Shown here: positions 48,101 through 55,176 of the stretch, piece after piece
Position numbering within the stretch: position 1 is the stretch's first letter
How the letters are laid out: every line of letters begins with the position of its first letter
Assembly: GCA_023957385.1 (NCBI GenBank)
Contig: JAMLGZ010000001.1
Coordinates: 602,923-666,922, forward strand
Source: Brumimicrobium sp.
GTDB taxonomy: Bacteria; Bacteroidota; Bacteroidia; Flavobacteriales_D; Crocinitomicaceae
DNA length: 64,000 nucleotides
Direction: 5' to 3'
Notes under the pieces: model-generated
The model's database searches: none
What the model was told of the DNA's origin: nothing
Seen by the model: only the letters and a program-made list of their open reading frames with translations
Program-made: the position numbers and the translations under genes

Positions 48101-48402
48101 GTAATGTTACAATTTCAGAAACATTCTCTCCAAATGGTGATGGAACAAATGATTATTTCTTTATAGATAATATTGAATTATATCCGAATACTGAATTATG
48201 GATTTACAGCCGTTGGGGTCTTGAAGTGTTCCATAGTGATAATTATAATAACGATTGGGATGGTACTTCTCAGAATAAATTAAATATTGGGAAAGATATT
48301 GTTCCTGAGGGCACTTATTATTATTTCTTAAAATTAGGAGGAGCTGAAGATAATCCAAATGCTGGTAAAGAATATAAAGGTTTTGTATATTTAAAAAGAT
48401 AA
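42157..48402 (+). CDS. Giant T9SS type B adhesin 2 (DUF7948-like / propeller / Ig repeats)
   Basis: 2081 residues with a signal peptide (ending near SYGQ). Residues about 20-245 (FVENRGQVVDFNQDFHPEV, YENIYPNIDAVFYYTANGLK, TLTIDPVLEWSTYY) match the DUF7948 domain. About 245-745 is an SBBP-like propeller (EWATYLGGSDYEQIYG, GTFLGGPGSQEGYM, LVWHTLYGGN). Then come Ig-like modules with the QSFCGSATVANLTASG motif, including tandem 74-residue units at about 975-1270, six SprB-like repeats (TCNGLNDGSASVTVTGNG type), Ig-like CEGEDILLQ modules, and the CHU_C type B signal (FSPNGDGTNDYFFIDN, WIYSRWGLEVFH, WDGTSQNKLNIGKDIVPEG). It is a large cell-surface protein, possibly adhesive. Confidence 0.9.
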   Translation: MKKIILFAWILITYVISYGQFVENRGQVVDFNQDFHPEVKFYYGGSDASVYFQDDRVVYNFIEKETIDFVKYDNDRAGYEEALRQQKATYHRMDMVFQNAELNPNFSTGKQMQGVTHYYLNKRNGIRDVRSFESFRYENIYPNIDAVFYYTANGLKYDLVLQSGANINDIRLKFEGANVQIKDEKLVISTSYKDLTEEIPLSFINGDSKNAVAVDYILNNDGTVGFRLKNKITYSTLTIDPVLEWSTYYNQGPGGSGYIDYISNHLDDNGNYFSYGMAPNAANAYPVVGPGTAYTSNLNGTADAYLMKFKPNRSLEWATYLGGSDYEQIYGDFQITSSGNILHVVGERITAGAPFTNGGGYYANTANRNFWARFNISTGTLLHLTSLSSGYRPNIAVSKNSGNVAIINDAYDFNNLPVMNRTGAYYQATSGGSRDMGLLMFNSSYNQIWGTFLGGPGSQEGYMCTFDNNDNLYFAGGSDWLTASNPTTEKLQNLAGAYNKTIAEGGTNVSFGKFDANGALVWHTLYGGNVSDGRVGQQGIRPQITINPYTNDVILAFNTTSNNLPLQNMGGGAYYKGVPTDPDFSGGGSYWNYAAYIAIFNTNGVRNHGTYYYTGNGGGDLIQNIAFGGCNKMYVGSTGMSTRPLTGASSGYNLLLGTSSSRSGYITMLDATNYGFEWDSYINTNVSYEAFVAANTNFAPFYTTTKLWYNNLPTVDPGGGAYFEGTSSDPTSSGLDIAQFHPSLPPTLTDQTICAGQSVNLTASSGMGAPYNWYTSPGSTTPVHTGSTYNVSPGSTTTYYVSSGTGMCASPKAPVTVTVNPGPNAGTMSGTPSMCVGSTSNFSITGGDSGGTWASSNPTAASVNGSGVVTANATGTATITYTVNGTGGCPNAVAQITVTVNSIPAAPTASNQSFCGSGTVGNLVPSGTGYTWHANASTPGILLPGTALTNGNTYYVQQTVNGCASPRTPVTVTITPIPSAPMAANQSFCGSATVANLTASGSNIQWYSSASGGTPLSSGTALTNGGTYYASQTVSGCESTRTPVTVTITPIPSAPMAANQSFCGSATVANLTASGSNIQWYSSASGGTPLSSGTALTNGGTYYASQTVSGCESTRTSVTVTITPIPSAPTTTSQSFCGSATVANLTASGSNIQWYANASGGSPLSSGTALTNGGTYYATQTVGGCESPRIAISVTITPIPSAPTATNQSFCGGATVGDLTAGGSNIQWYSSASGGSPLSNGTALTNGGTYYTSQTVNGCESTRQSITVTINTPANAGTISGSTAVCQGGTINLSTNGDTGGSWSVNNGNATVSNGVVTGVNSGSVTVTYTVNGSGACPNSTANYSITVNSLPTVSVTGDNITCNGLNDGSASVTVTGNGGYTYTWSPNVSTGSTATGLAPGSYSVTVNDVNGCSETKSIVISQPAAIVLNASVVSDATCGGNDGSVTVNASGGTGGFTYSWNDPNNQTSATASNLGAGTYIVTVTDASGCSNTASVVISNTSGPSVTLNLLQALSCNGDSDAILESTVTGGQTPYTYSWSNGANSGTAINLGAGTYTLSVTDADGCLTAESYTVTEPDQIAMTFATTDANCGSSDGSATVTPTGGTGAYTYSWNDPNNQTTATATNMAAGTYTVEITDANGCSQTDDVTIANPSAPTLNISTQQNVNCDADETGSVTVSATGGTGNYTYSWMPNVSTSNSATDLGVGTYEVTVTDDAGCSTPITINITANNPTPTVIANAVTSVLCEGEDILLQGAVANGGSNPTYIWTGPNGYTGVGQNQTIPNATVDADGEYSFVVIGAGGCTSDTATVDVTVYAKPVAIASADETSVCEGGTLTLIGDGGAAYLWTGPNGFTSNEQNPTISNLTLNEGGTYTLTVISSDGCESDAATVQIVITPASTSSGYIETTMSVCVGENVTLQVTNPDSSMIYTWIFDDNSIGQGTSMTFSPISLDDRGAYLIYGAENGNCSAVVEIIKLNVEACNVTISETFSPNGDGTNDYFFIDNIELYPNTELWIYSRWGLEVFHSDNYNNDWDGTSQNKLNIGKDIVPEGTYYYFLKLGGAEDNPNAGKEYKGFVYLKR
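45081..45968 (+). repeat. 222-bp in-frame tandem repeats in adhesin 2
   Basis: Four consecutive units start at about 45081, 45303, 45525 and 45747, each exactly 222 bases (74 codons) long. Each begins with a P-I-P-S-A-P segment and contains QSFCG, IQWY, ASGG, ALTNGGTYY and a GCES or GCESP motif. Units 1 and 2 are almost identical in DNA; units 3 and 4 diverge more. Related but more diverged units occur before this block and in the 48483-51956 gene. Recombination between units would keep the frame. Confidence 0.9.
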
Positions 48403-48443
48403 TATTAATACCTCATTTTTTAGGGAAATAAATTTGTATTTCA

Positions 48444-48451
48444 TACGTTTG
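48444..48451 (+). promoter_or_regulatory. -7 box (TACGTTTG) of giant adhesin 3
   Basis: An exact TAnnTTTG lies 31 bases before the ATG of the third adhesin gene. A TTTG at 48433-48436 is too close to serve as -33, so only the -7 element is supported. It would allow adhesin 3 to be expressed separately from adhesin 2. Confidence 0.4.
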
Positions 48452-48482
48452 TACTTATATACTACTTATAATAAAATACACT

Positions 48483-51400
48483 ATGGATTCATATGGATAT
48501 AAATTATTGAGGAATCTACCACTCATTGTACTATTAATATTATTTTCATTTACCTATAAGAGTTACGCACAAAGCGTAACGGTAATAACAGGTCCAGGTA
48601 CTGCAAATGTTGGTGATACCAAACAATATAAAATTAGTGGATTTGTTTGTCCTGACGATCCACCCGGTTCTCCAGCACCTTATTATTTAATTCAAATAAG
48701 TGGACCACCTGTTACGATTACTAAGCCTAATCCAATTGGTGCTCCCGATATCTATGAAGTTACTTTTCATGGTTGTGGAACTGTTGTTCTAGAAGGCCTT
48801 AGACCTTGTCAAAACTTTGTTCCTGGAACAAAAACTATTGTAGTCTCTGGAACTGCAACGAATGCTTCTATATCTTCGGCTCCAACCGCATTGTGCTCAG
48901 GTTCTACTTATAATTTTAGCGCTACTCCAACAGGAGGAACTTGGAGTGTATCAGGTGGTGGCTCTATAAATTCATCAGGAGTCTATACAGCTCCAACTGT
49001 TGGTACACCAACTAATGTTACAGTTACTTATGACTACCAACCTTCGGATCCCACTTATTGCGCTTCTCAAGATGTTGTAAGTTTTGTAGTAAATCCTAGT
49101 CCAGCTGCACCTACAGCATCTAGCCAAAGTTTTTGTGGTTCTACAACAGTTGGTAATTTAGTTCCTTCTGGGGGAGGAATTCAATGGTATTCAGGATCAA
49201 CAGGAGGAAGTCCATTAGCTGGTGGAACTTCTATTACAAGTTCAGGTACGTATTATGTACAACAAACAGTCAATGGTTGTGATAGTCCTCGAACTCCAGT
49301 ATCCATTACTATTAATCCTATACCCGTTGCACCTACAGCCTCTAACCAAAGCTTTTGTGGTAATGCAACAGTTGCAAATCTAACTGCTAGCGGAAGTAAT
49401 ACTCAATGGTATGCAAATGCATCAGGAGGTTCTCCTCTTTCCAACGGAACAGTACTTACAAATGGAGGTACATACTACGTTCAACAAACAGTTAATGGTT
49501 GCGATAGTCCTCGAACTCCAGTTACTGTGACTATTACACCTATCCCTCCTGCACCCACAGCTTCTAACCAAAGTTTTTGTGGTTCTGGAACGATTGGTAA
49601 TCTAACACCATCTGGAGCAGGCTATACTTGGCATGCAGATGCGTCAACCCCTGGAATATTATTGCCTGGAACAGTACTTACAAATGGAAGTACATACTAC
49701 GTTCAACAAACAGTCAATGGTTGTGCTAGTCCTCGAACTCCTGTAACGGTTACTATTAACCCTATCCCTGCAGCCCCTACAGCCTCCAATCAAAGTTTTT
49801 GTGGTTCAGGGACAGTTGCTAACCTAACACCGTCTGGAGTTGGTTATACTTGGCATGCAGATGCGTCAACCCCTGGAATATTATTGCCTGGAACAGTACT
49901 CATAAATGGAGGAACTTATTATGTTCAACAAACAGTTAATGGTTGTGCTAGTCCTCGAACTCCTATAACAGTTACCATTGATAGCCCGGTGAATGCAGGT
50001 GTAATTAGTGGCTTAACAGAAGTATGTGTTGGTCAATTAATTAATTTGTCATCAAACGGAGATTCAGGAGGAACATGGTCAGTTAATAACGGAAATGCCT
50101 CTGTTAATAATGGAAATGTAACAGGAATTAACGGTGGTAGTGTTGTTGTTAGTTATACAGTAAATGGGAATGGGGCTTGTCCTAATGATGTAGCCACTTA
50201 TACAATCACTGTTAATACTTTACCAAATGTTACTCTCTCTAAGAATGATATCACTTGTAATGGTATGAATGATGGCTCTGCAACAGTTACAGTAACTGGT
50301 AATGGTGGATTTAGTTATGTGTGGACTCCAAATGTTAGCACTGGTTCAACTGCAACTGGATTAGCAAGCGGATCATATACTGTTTTGGTCACTGATATAA
50401 ATGGTTGTTCTCATGCTGAATCAATAAATATAACAGAACCTACAGCAATTGTTTTAACTCCAACAAGTACACCGGCATCATGTGGGAATTCTGATGGAAC
50501 AGCAACAGTTTCAGCTACTGGTGGAGCTGGAGGATACACATATTCATGGGATGACTCTATGAGTCAATCAACTTCAACTGCCGTAAATTTAGCAGCAGGA
50601 ACATACCAAGTAACTGTAGAAGATGCAGATGGATGTACAAACACTCAAATAGTTGCAGTAGCAAATATGAATGGACCAACAGTTAGTATTTCTACTCAAC
50701 AGAATGTAAATTGCTCTGATGATACAAATGGCAGTGTAACCATTCAAGCAACGGGAGGTACAGGTAATTATACCTATACATGGCTACCTAATGTAGGTAC
50801 TACAAATAGTGCGAGTGATTTAGGAGTAGGAGATTACCTTGTTACCGTTATTGACGATGCTGGGTGTGAAACCCCAATTACTATCTCTATAATAGCAAAT
50901 AATCCAACTCCAACAGTGAGTGCTAATGCTCTTTCCACATCTATTTGTGAAGGTCAAGATATTCAATTACAAGGAAGTGTGTCTGATGGTGGTAGTTCAC
51001 CTATTTTCCAATGGACAGGACCCAATGGTTTTTCAAGTTTATCTCAAAATCCTATTATAACTAACGCTACTCCGAATGCAAGTGGTGACTATAATTTTGT
51101 GGTAACTGGTGATGGAGGATGTACTTCTTCTAGCACACAAGTTACAGTTACTGTTAACGCTAAACCTACTGCGAATGCTTCTGCAAATGAAATATCCGTA
51201 TGTGAAGGGGGAACAATCATGCTACAAGGTTCAGGTGGAGTATCTTATCAATGGACAGGACCTAATGGTTTTACAAGTACGGATCAAAATCCCACAATTT
51301 CAAATGCAGCCATTTATGAAAGTGGAACTTATACATTGATTGTAATATCAGGTAATGGATGTGAATCTGATTCTGCTAGTGTTAATATTATAGTGAACCC

Positions 51401-51956
51401 CTCAGCTCCATCCACAAATTATATTGAAACAACGCTAACTGTTTGCGCTGGTGAAACGGTTGTTTTAAGTGTCAATAACCCTGATAGTACCCTAATTTAT
51501 TCATGGGTCTTTGATGAAAACAATATTGGACAGGGTTTAAGTATGACACTCTCTCCAGTGACACTGGATGATAGAGGTGCTTATCTTATATACGTAGCAG
51601 AAAATGCTGGTTGTAATTCACTCGCAGAGGTCATTAAATTAAATGTAGAGACTTGTGACATTGTTATTCCAGAAGCTTTTTCACCAAATGGAGATGGTAT
51701 CAATGATTTCTTCCATATTGATAATATTGAATTATATCCGAATACTGAATTATGGATTTACAGCCGTTGGGGACTTGAGGTATTTTATAGTGATAATTAT
51801 AAAAATGACTGGGATGGTACTTCTCAGAATAAATTGAATGTAGGAAAGGATATACTACCTGAAGGTACTTATTATTATTACCTTAAATTAGGAGAAGTTA
51901 ATGGAGAGTCAAATTCCGTGAAAGAATTCAAAGGGTTTGTTTATCTGAAGAGATAG
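48483..51956 (+). CDS. Giant T9SS type B adhesin 3
   Basis: 1157 residues with a signal peptide (ending near SYAQ). The unique N-terminal part is short (about 30-130, SVTVITGPGTANVGDTKQYK, HGCGTVVLEGLRPC). It then runs through one PKD/Ig-like domain, four QSFCG-type Ig units (about 205-495) including two GYTWHADASTPGILLPG variants also found in adhesin 2, an NAGVISGLTEVCVGQ unit, SprB-like repeats and CEGQDIQLQ/CEGGTIMLQ units. The end is the CHU_C type B signal (AFSPNGDGINDFFHIDN, WIYSRWGLEVFY). It starts 80 bases after adhesin 2 and is its shortened paralogue. Confidence 0.9.
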   Translation: MDSYGYKLLRNLPLIVLLILFSFTYKSYAQSVTVITGPGTANVGDTKQYKISGFVCPDDPPGSPAPYYLIQISGPPVTITKPNPIGAPDIYEVTFHGCGTVVLEGLRPCQNFVPGTKTIVVSGTATNASISSAPTALCSGSTYNFSATPTGGTWSVSGGGSINSSGVYTAPTVGTPTNVTVTYDYQPSDPTYCASQDVVSFVVNPSPAAPTASSQSFCGSTTVGNLVPSGGGIQWYSGSTGGSPLAGGTSITSSGTYYVQQTVNGCDSPRTPVSITINPIPVAPTASNQSFCGNATVANLTASGSNTQWYANASGGSPLSNGTVLTNGGTYYVQQTVNGCDSPRTPVTVTITPIPPAPTASNQSFCGSGTIGNLTPSGAGYTWHADASTPGILLPGTVLTNGSTYYVQQTVNGCASPRTPVTVTINPIPAAPTASNQSFCGSGTVANLTPSGVGYTWHADASTPGILLPGTVLINGGTYYVQQTVNGCASPRTPITVTIDSPVNAGVISGLTEVCVGQLINLSSNGDSGGTWSVNNGNASVNNGNVTGINGGSVVVSYTVNGNGACPNDVATYTITVNTLPNVTLSKNDITCNGMNDGSATVTVTGNGGFSYVWTPNVSTGSTATGLASGSYTVLVTDINGCSHAESINITEPTAIVLTPTSTPASCGNSDGTATVSATGGAGGYTYSWDDSMSQSTSTAVNLAAGTYQVTVEDADGCTNTQIVAVANMNGPTVSISTQQNVNCSDDTNGSVTIQATGGTGNYTYTWLPNVGTTNSASDLGVGDYLVTVIDDAGCETPITISIIANNPTPTVSANALSTSICEGQDIQLQGSVSDGGSSPIFQWTGPNGFSSLSQNPIITNATPNASGDYNFVVTGDGGCTSSSTQVTVTVNAKPTANASANEISVCEGGTIMLQGSGGVSYQWTGPNGFTSTDQNPTISNAAIYESGTYTLIVISGNGCESDSASVNIIVNPSAPSTNYIETTLTVCAGETVVLSVNNPDSTLIYSWVFDENNIGQGLSMTLSPVTLDDRGAYLIYVAENAGCNSLAEVIKLNVETCDIVIPEAFSPNGDGINDFFHIDNIELYPNTELWIYSRWGLEVFYSDNYKNDWDGTSQNKLNVGKDILPEGTYYYYLKLGEVNGESNSVKEFKGFVYLKR

Positions 51957-52010
51957 TGTTTCTTTTTGGTAATATCAAATTTATTCTTGATATTCGCGCA
52001 AATTTAAACT

Positions 52011-52553
52011 ATGAACATGAAATTGAAAATAGGAATCCTTGTAATGGCTATGATAGTATTGGTAGCTTGTAGCACAAACACAAATGAAGTAGAAACCACA
52101 GAAGAAAACGTAGCTGAACAAATAGACTTATCTCAGTACGAAAATTTTGGAGCAAGCTTTACAGCAGATGAATATTTAACTATGCAAGAAATGCAAGAGA
52201 AATATCATGCTTTAGAGGTTGGAGATTCAGTAGAGGTAACTTTCTTAAGTACTGTTAATTCCGTTTGTCAAAAGAAAGGTTGTTGGATGAAATTGGATTT
52301 GGGCGGAGAAGATGAGCTTTCATTTGTACGTTTTAAAGACTATGAGTTCTTCGTTCCGAAAGATGCAGAAGGAGCAAATGCAGTTGTGAAAGGATGGGCT
52401 CATAAAGAAGAAATTTCAGTTGAGGAATTAAGACATTACGCTAAAGATGCTGGTAAATCAGATGAAGAAATCGATGCCATCACTGAACCAAAAACAGAAT
52501 ATACTTTCTTAGCTGAGGGTGTTTTCTTGAAAAAGAATGAGGATGCTGAATAA
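52011..52553 (+). CDS. DUF4920-family lipoprotein
   Basis: 180 residues; ATG at 52011 or 52017. Lipoprotein signal with lipobox LVAC (Cys near residue 20). The C-terminal domain (FGASFTADEYLTMQEMQEKY, VGDSVEVTFLSTVNSVCQKKGCWMKLDL, SFVRFKDYEFFVPKDAEG, VVKGWAHKEEISVEELRHYA) fits the DUF4920 family, an OB-like fold with a conserved VCQKKGCWM Cys pair. Function is not established; the Cys pair suggests metal binding or redox. It overlaps the next lipoprotein gene by 17 bases, so they are co-expressed. Confidence 0.85.
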   Translation: MNMKLKIGILVMAMIVLVACSTNTNEVETTEENVAEQIDLSQYENFGASFTADEYLTMQEMQEKYHALEVGDSVEVTFLSTVNSVCQKKGCWMKLDLGGEDELSFVRFKDYEFFVPKDAEGANAVVKGWAHKEEISVEELRHYAKDAGKSDEEIDAITEPKTEYTFLAEGVFLKKNEDAE

Positions 52554-53001
52554 ACTATTCACAGCGTTATTAATTAGTTCTATCCTGTTTTCTTGCTCTT
52601 CGGATAAAGAAGTACAAGATGATCCAATTGTTGAAAAAAAGAGTGCTTTTGGTGAGGTGTATCAATATTCGGAGATGGCAGCACTTATGGAGGGAATGTA
52701 TGAACGCCTGAAATTGGATAGAGAACAAGTTCTTAAAGGAGATACGCTTAAAAATTATCCCAAAGATTTTGAAAGGATTCGTACAGCTGAAATGACGGAA
52801 GATTTTGAACACAATGATTTGTTTAAACAATTTTCAGAAGTGTATTTAAATGATCTTCATAATTTATACAATCAGCCGTATAGTCAAATGGAAAGTAAGG
52901 AGCAATTTAATACTGTGGTTAATTCGTGCTTGACTTGTCACAAATCTGATGCAGGTTGTGCTGGACCTATTTCTAGAATTTCTAAATTATTGATTCATTA
53001 A
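52537..53001 (+). CDS. Lipoprotein with a C-terminal CxxCH heme motif
   Basis: 154 residues with a lipoprotein signal (LISSILFSC, Cys near residue 20). The body is mostly helical and charged (AALMEGMYERLKLDREQVL). Near the C-terminus VNSCLTCHKSDAGCAGPISRI carries CxxCH, the covalent heme c attachment motif, with few residues after it and a possible helical distal-ligand arrangement upstream, which resembles cytochrome c-prime-like proteins (four-helix, C-terminal CxxCH). This family assignment is an inference. It is overlapped with the DUF4920 gene and convergent with the flavin reductase gene, with stop codons one base apart. Confidence 0.7.
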   Translation: MRMLNKLFTALLISSILFSCSSDKEVQDDPIVEKKSAFGEVYQYSEMAALMEGMYERLKLDREQVLKGDTLKNYPKDFERIRTAEMTEDFEHNDLFKQFSEVYLNDLHNLYNQPYSQMESKEQFNTVVNSCLTCHKSDAGCAGPISRISKLLIH

Positions 53002-53676
53002 TTAGAAACGTTCAATCACAATTTGTTCTTCTGAAACACCTAGTTCTTCTAAATATTTTTCTATCATGTTGGTCATAGGAAGTGGACCACATAAATAGAA
53101 ATATTGTGAGTTATCCGTAAGAAGTCGTTCAATTAATTCTTTGGAAATAAAACCAAATTCATAGCCATCTCTTTTTTCTTCGGAAAGTATGCCAATATAT
53201 TGCTTACCTAAAATAGATTGAAGAGTATCTTCCTCGATAATATCAGCTTGTGTACGATTGGCATAAATTAAATGATTATTTCCAATTTTCCCTTGTTTCT
53301 GTATAGAGCGTAGCATGGATATGAATGGCGTAATTCCTGCGCCACCAGCAATAAATACTCCTTCACCTTGATAGGTTACAGTTCCACAAATACTATGAAA
53401 GAGAAACTCATCACCTACTTGTAATTGGGTGATTTGATTTAGAAAACCCATTCCATTTTGCTCCTGATAGATCTTTATATTAAATTCAAAGTGATCATCT
53501 TCTGGAGTGGATGTAATTGCATAGGTGCGTATTTCATGTTCCCACCCAGTTTTGTGTATGGAGATATTAGCAGCCTGACCTGCTAGAAAATCTATTCCTA
53601 TTGGTTTTTCTGTTAATATGTTTATGACATCACGTGTAGTATATCTAATAGATAATACTTTAATGACCTGACTCAT
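53002..53676 (-). CDS. FAD-binding oxidoreductase (ferredoxin-NADP reductase-like)
   Basis: 224 residues. An FAD-binding barrel (LAGQAANISIHKTG, TYAITSTPEDDHFEFNIKIY) is followed by a nucleotide-binding domain (GVFIAGGAGITPFISMLRSI, YANRTQADIIEEDTL, YFYLCGPLPMTNMIEKYLEELG). No 2Fe-2S domain is attached, so it must pass electrons to or from a separate partner. The nucleotide is probably NAD(P)H. It is convergent with the heme lipoprotein gene, with stops one base apart. Confidence 0.9.
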   Translation of the reverse strand: MSQVIKVLSIRYTTRDVINILTEKPIGIDFLAGQAANISIHKTGWEHEIRTYAITSTPEDDHFEFNIKIYQEQNGMGFLNQITQLQVGDEFLFHSICGTVTYQGEGVFIAGGAGITPFISMLRSIQKQGKIGNNHLIYANRTQADIIEEDTLQSILGKQYIGILSEEKRDGYEFGFISKELIERLLTDNSQYFYLCGPLPMTNMIEKYLEELGVSEEQIVIERF

Positions 53677-53711
53677 CTTAGTTTTTTAAATTTTGTACAA
53701 AGATGCAAAAA

Positions 53712-55037
53712 TTATCGTTTCAGGTTTAATTCATTTACCTTTTCGAGTAATTCTTCTAATCCTTTTGGCTTATATATGATGTGTTTATCCGAGTCAAGAA
53801 TAAAAAAGGCAGGAGTTGCTCGCACATCATAATCTTCGGTAAACTTAGCGCGCACGCCAAACATAGCCATTACATGAGTGAAGTTTGGCATCTTTTCAAT
53901 TTCTTTAAAATATGTGGTGCTATCAGATTCGAATCCTATGGCTATAGTTCTAAAATTAGTTTCGGGGATCTGTTTCATATTCCAATATAGTTCAGGCATC
54001 TGCTGTAAACAATGTGAACATTTTGAGTTCCAGAAAGCTAAAATATAATAGTTCGACCCTTTTATGTCGTATAACGTTTTTGTTTGTGGAGAGATACTGT
54101 CACCTAAGAAAAAATTAGGAGCTTTAGCCCCAATTGCTAGACGAACATACTTTCTCAACTTTGCAAGTTGATGTAAATCATTTTCTTCTTCTGCCAATGG
54201 AATAATTTTATTAGCAAGATATATAGCAGATTTTATCTCTTCCCGTCTAACTAATTCATCCCATAATTCAGACAGTATTTTCTTCTGAAATGTGTGCGTA
54301 CAATTATTCATGGCAAGCATAATTTGGTCAATAGCATCAATGCCATCCATTTCTTTTGAGTTAATTGCAAAATTATTGTAGAAGTCTTTTGATAATTCAA
54401 TGGGTAGGTAAGATGCTTGAAAAAAAGAATTGCTAAAATCAAATTGAGAAAAAAAGTGATCTGCTCTGTATTTTTGAAATTCAGATTTAGTGGTAAAATG
54501 TGCTGGCAACTTCTGATACAATGATTTTATAAAGAGAGATGCAAAAGTATTTTCTGCTTCTTTTTCGAAAGACTCCTGCATTTGATTGTATTGCTGAATT
54601 AAATTATCGATTTGTTTTTTTTCTATTTTGTCTTGAGCAAGATAATAGTCGAATCCATTATAAACAGCGCTCCGTTTCTTTAAATAATCAGCCAAAAGTT
54701 TATTTTCTTTATCCTCAAATTGTACTCCCTTGTCTTTGTCAAAGGTGAATGAGATGTCATCTTTTCCATTATATATGATATAAAAGAAGTTTTCATCCAT
54801 CGGAGTACCATAAATCAATTTATAAACGCCTTTTTCTTTAGTTTTATCTAATTCTGTAATATATACCCCATCGGAATCTCCTTGACTAGAAACATTATAT
54901 ACAATGGCATCTGGTTTTATTTGATACAATAAATTAAAATGAAAACTTTCTTTAGGTGTAAATTTTCCTGTGATAGCATGTTGCGCAAATGCGATATTAT
55001 ACAGTGAGAATAAGATAATAAATAAAAATCTATACAT
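53712..55037 (-). CDS. TlpA/AhpC-type thioredoxin-fold exported protein
   Basis: 441 residues with a signal peptide (ending near AFAQ). The N-terminal 100 residues resemble DUF4369 (AITGKFTPKESFHFNLLYQI), the middle is helical, and the C-terminal domain is thioredoxin-like with CSHC at 340-343 (LAFWNSKCSHCLQQMPELYW), a cis-Pro region ATPAFFILD and IIYKPKGL. It is likely a membrane-bound or periplasmic thiol reductase of the kind used in cytochrome maturation in Bacteroidota. It stands as a single gene. Confidence 0.85.
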   Translation of the reverse strand: MYRFLFIILFSLYNIAFAQHAITGKFTPKESFHFNLLYQIKPDAIVYNVSSQGDSDGVYITELDKTKEKGVYKLIYGTPMDENFFYIIYNGKDDISFTFDKDKGVQFEDKENKLLADYLKKRSAVYNGFDYYLAQDKIEKKQIDNLIQQYNQMQESFEKEAENTFASLFIKSLYQKLPAHFTTKSEFQKYRADHFFSQFDFSNSFFQASYLPIELSKDFYNNFAINSKEMDGIDAIDQIMLAMNNCTHTFQKKILSELWDELVRREEIKSAIYLANKIIPLAEEENDLHQLAKLRKYVRLAIGAKAPNFFLGDSISPQTKTLYDIKGSNYYILAFWNSKCSHCLQQMPELYWNMKQIPETNFRTIAIGFESDSTTYFKEIEKMPNFTHVMAMFGVRAKFTEDYDVRATPAFFILDSDKHIIYKPKGLEELLEKVNELNLKR

Positions 55038-55150
55038 GTTACTTAAATAAATACACTCATTTTGTTGAGCAGGATATAAACAAAAATAATAAGAAATAGT
55101 TCTATGTGAAATTGCTTAACAAAATTTAGACCTTTTCATGTAAAAATGAA

Positions 55151-55158
55151 TAGATTTG
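55151..55158 (+). promoter_or_regulatory. -7 box (TAGATTTG) of OYE-family gene
   Basis: An exact TAnnTTTG lies 18 bases before the ATG at 55177. No strong -33 TTTG is visible at the expected distance. Confidence 0.45.
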
Positions 55159-55176
55159 TATAATACATAAATTGGT

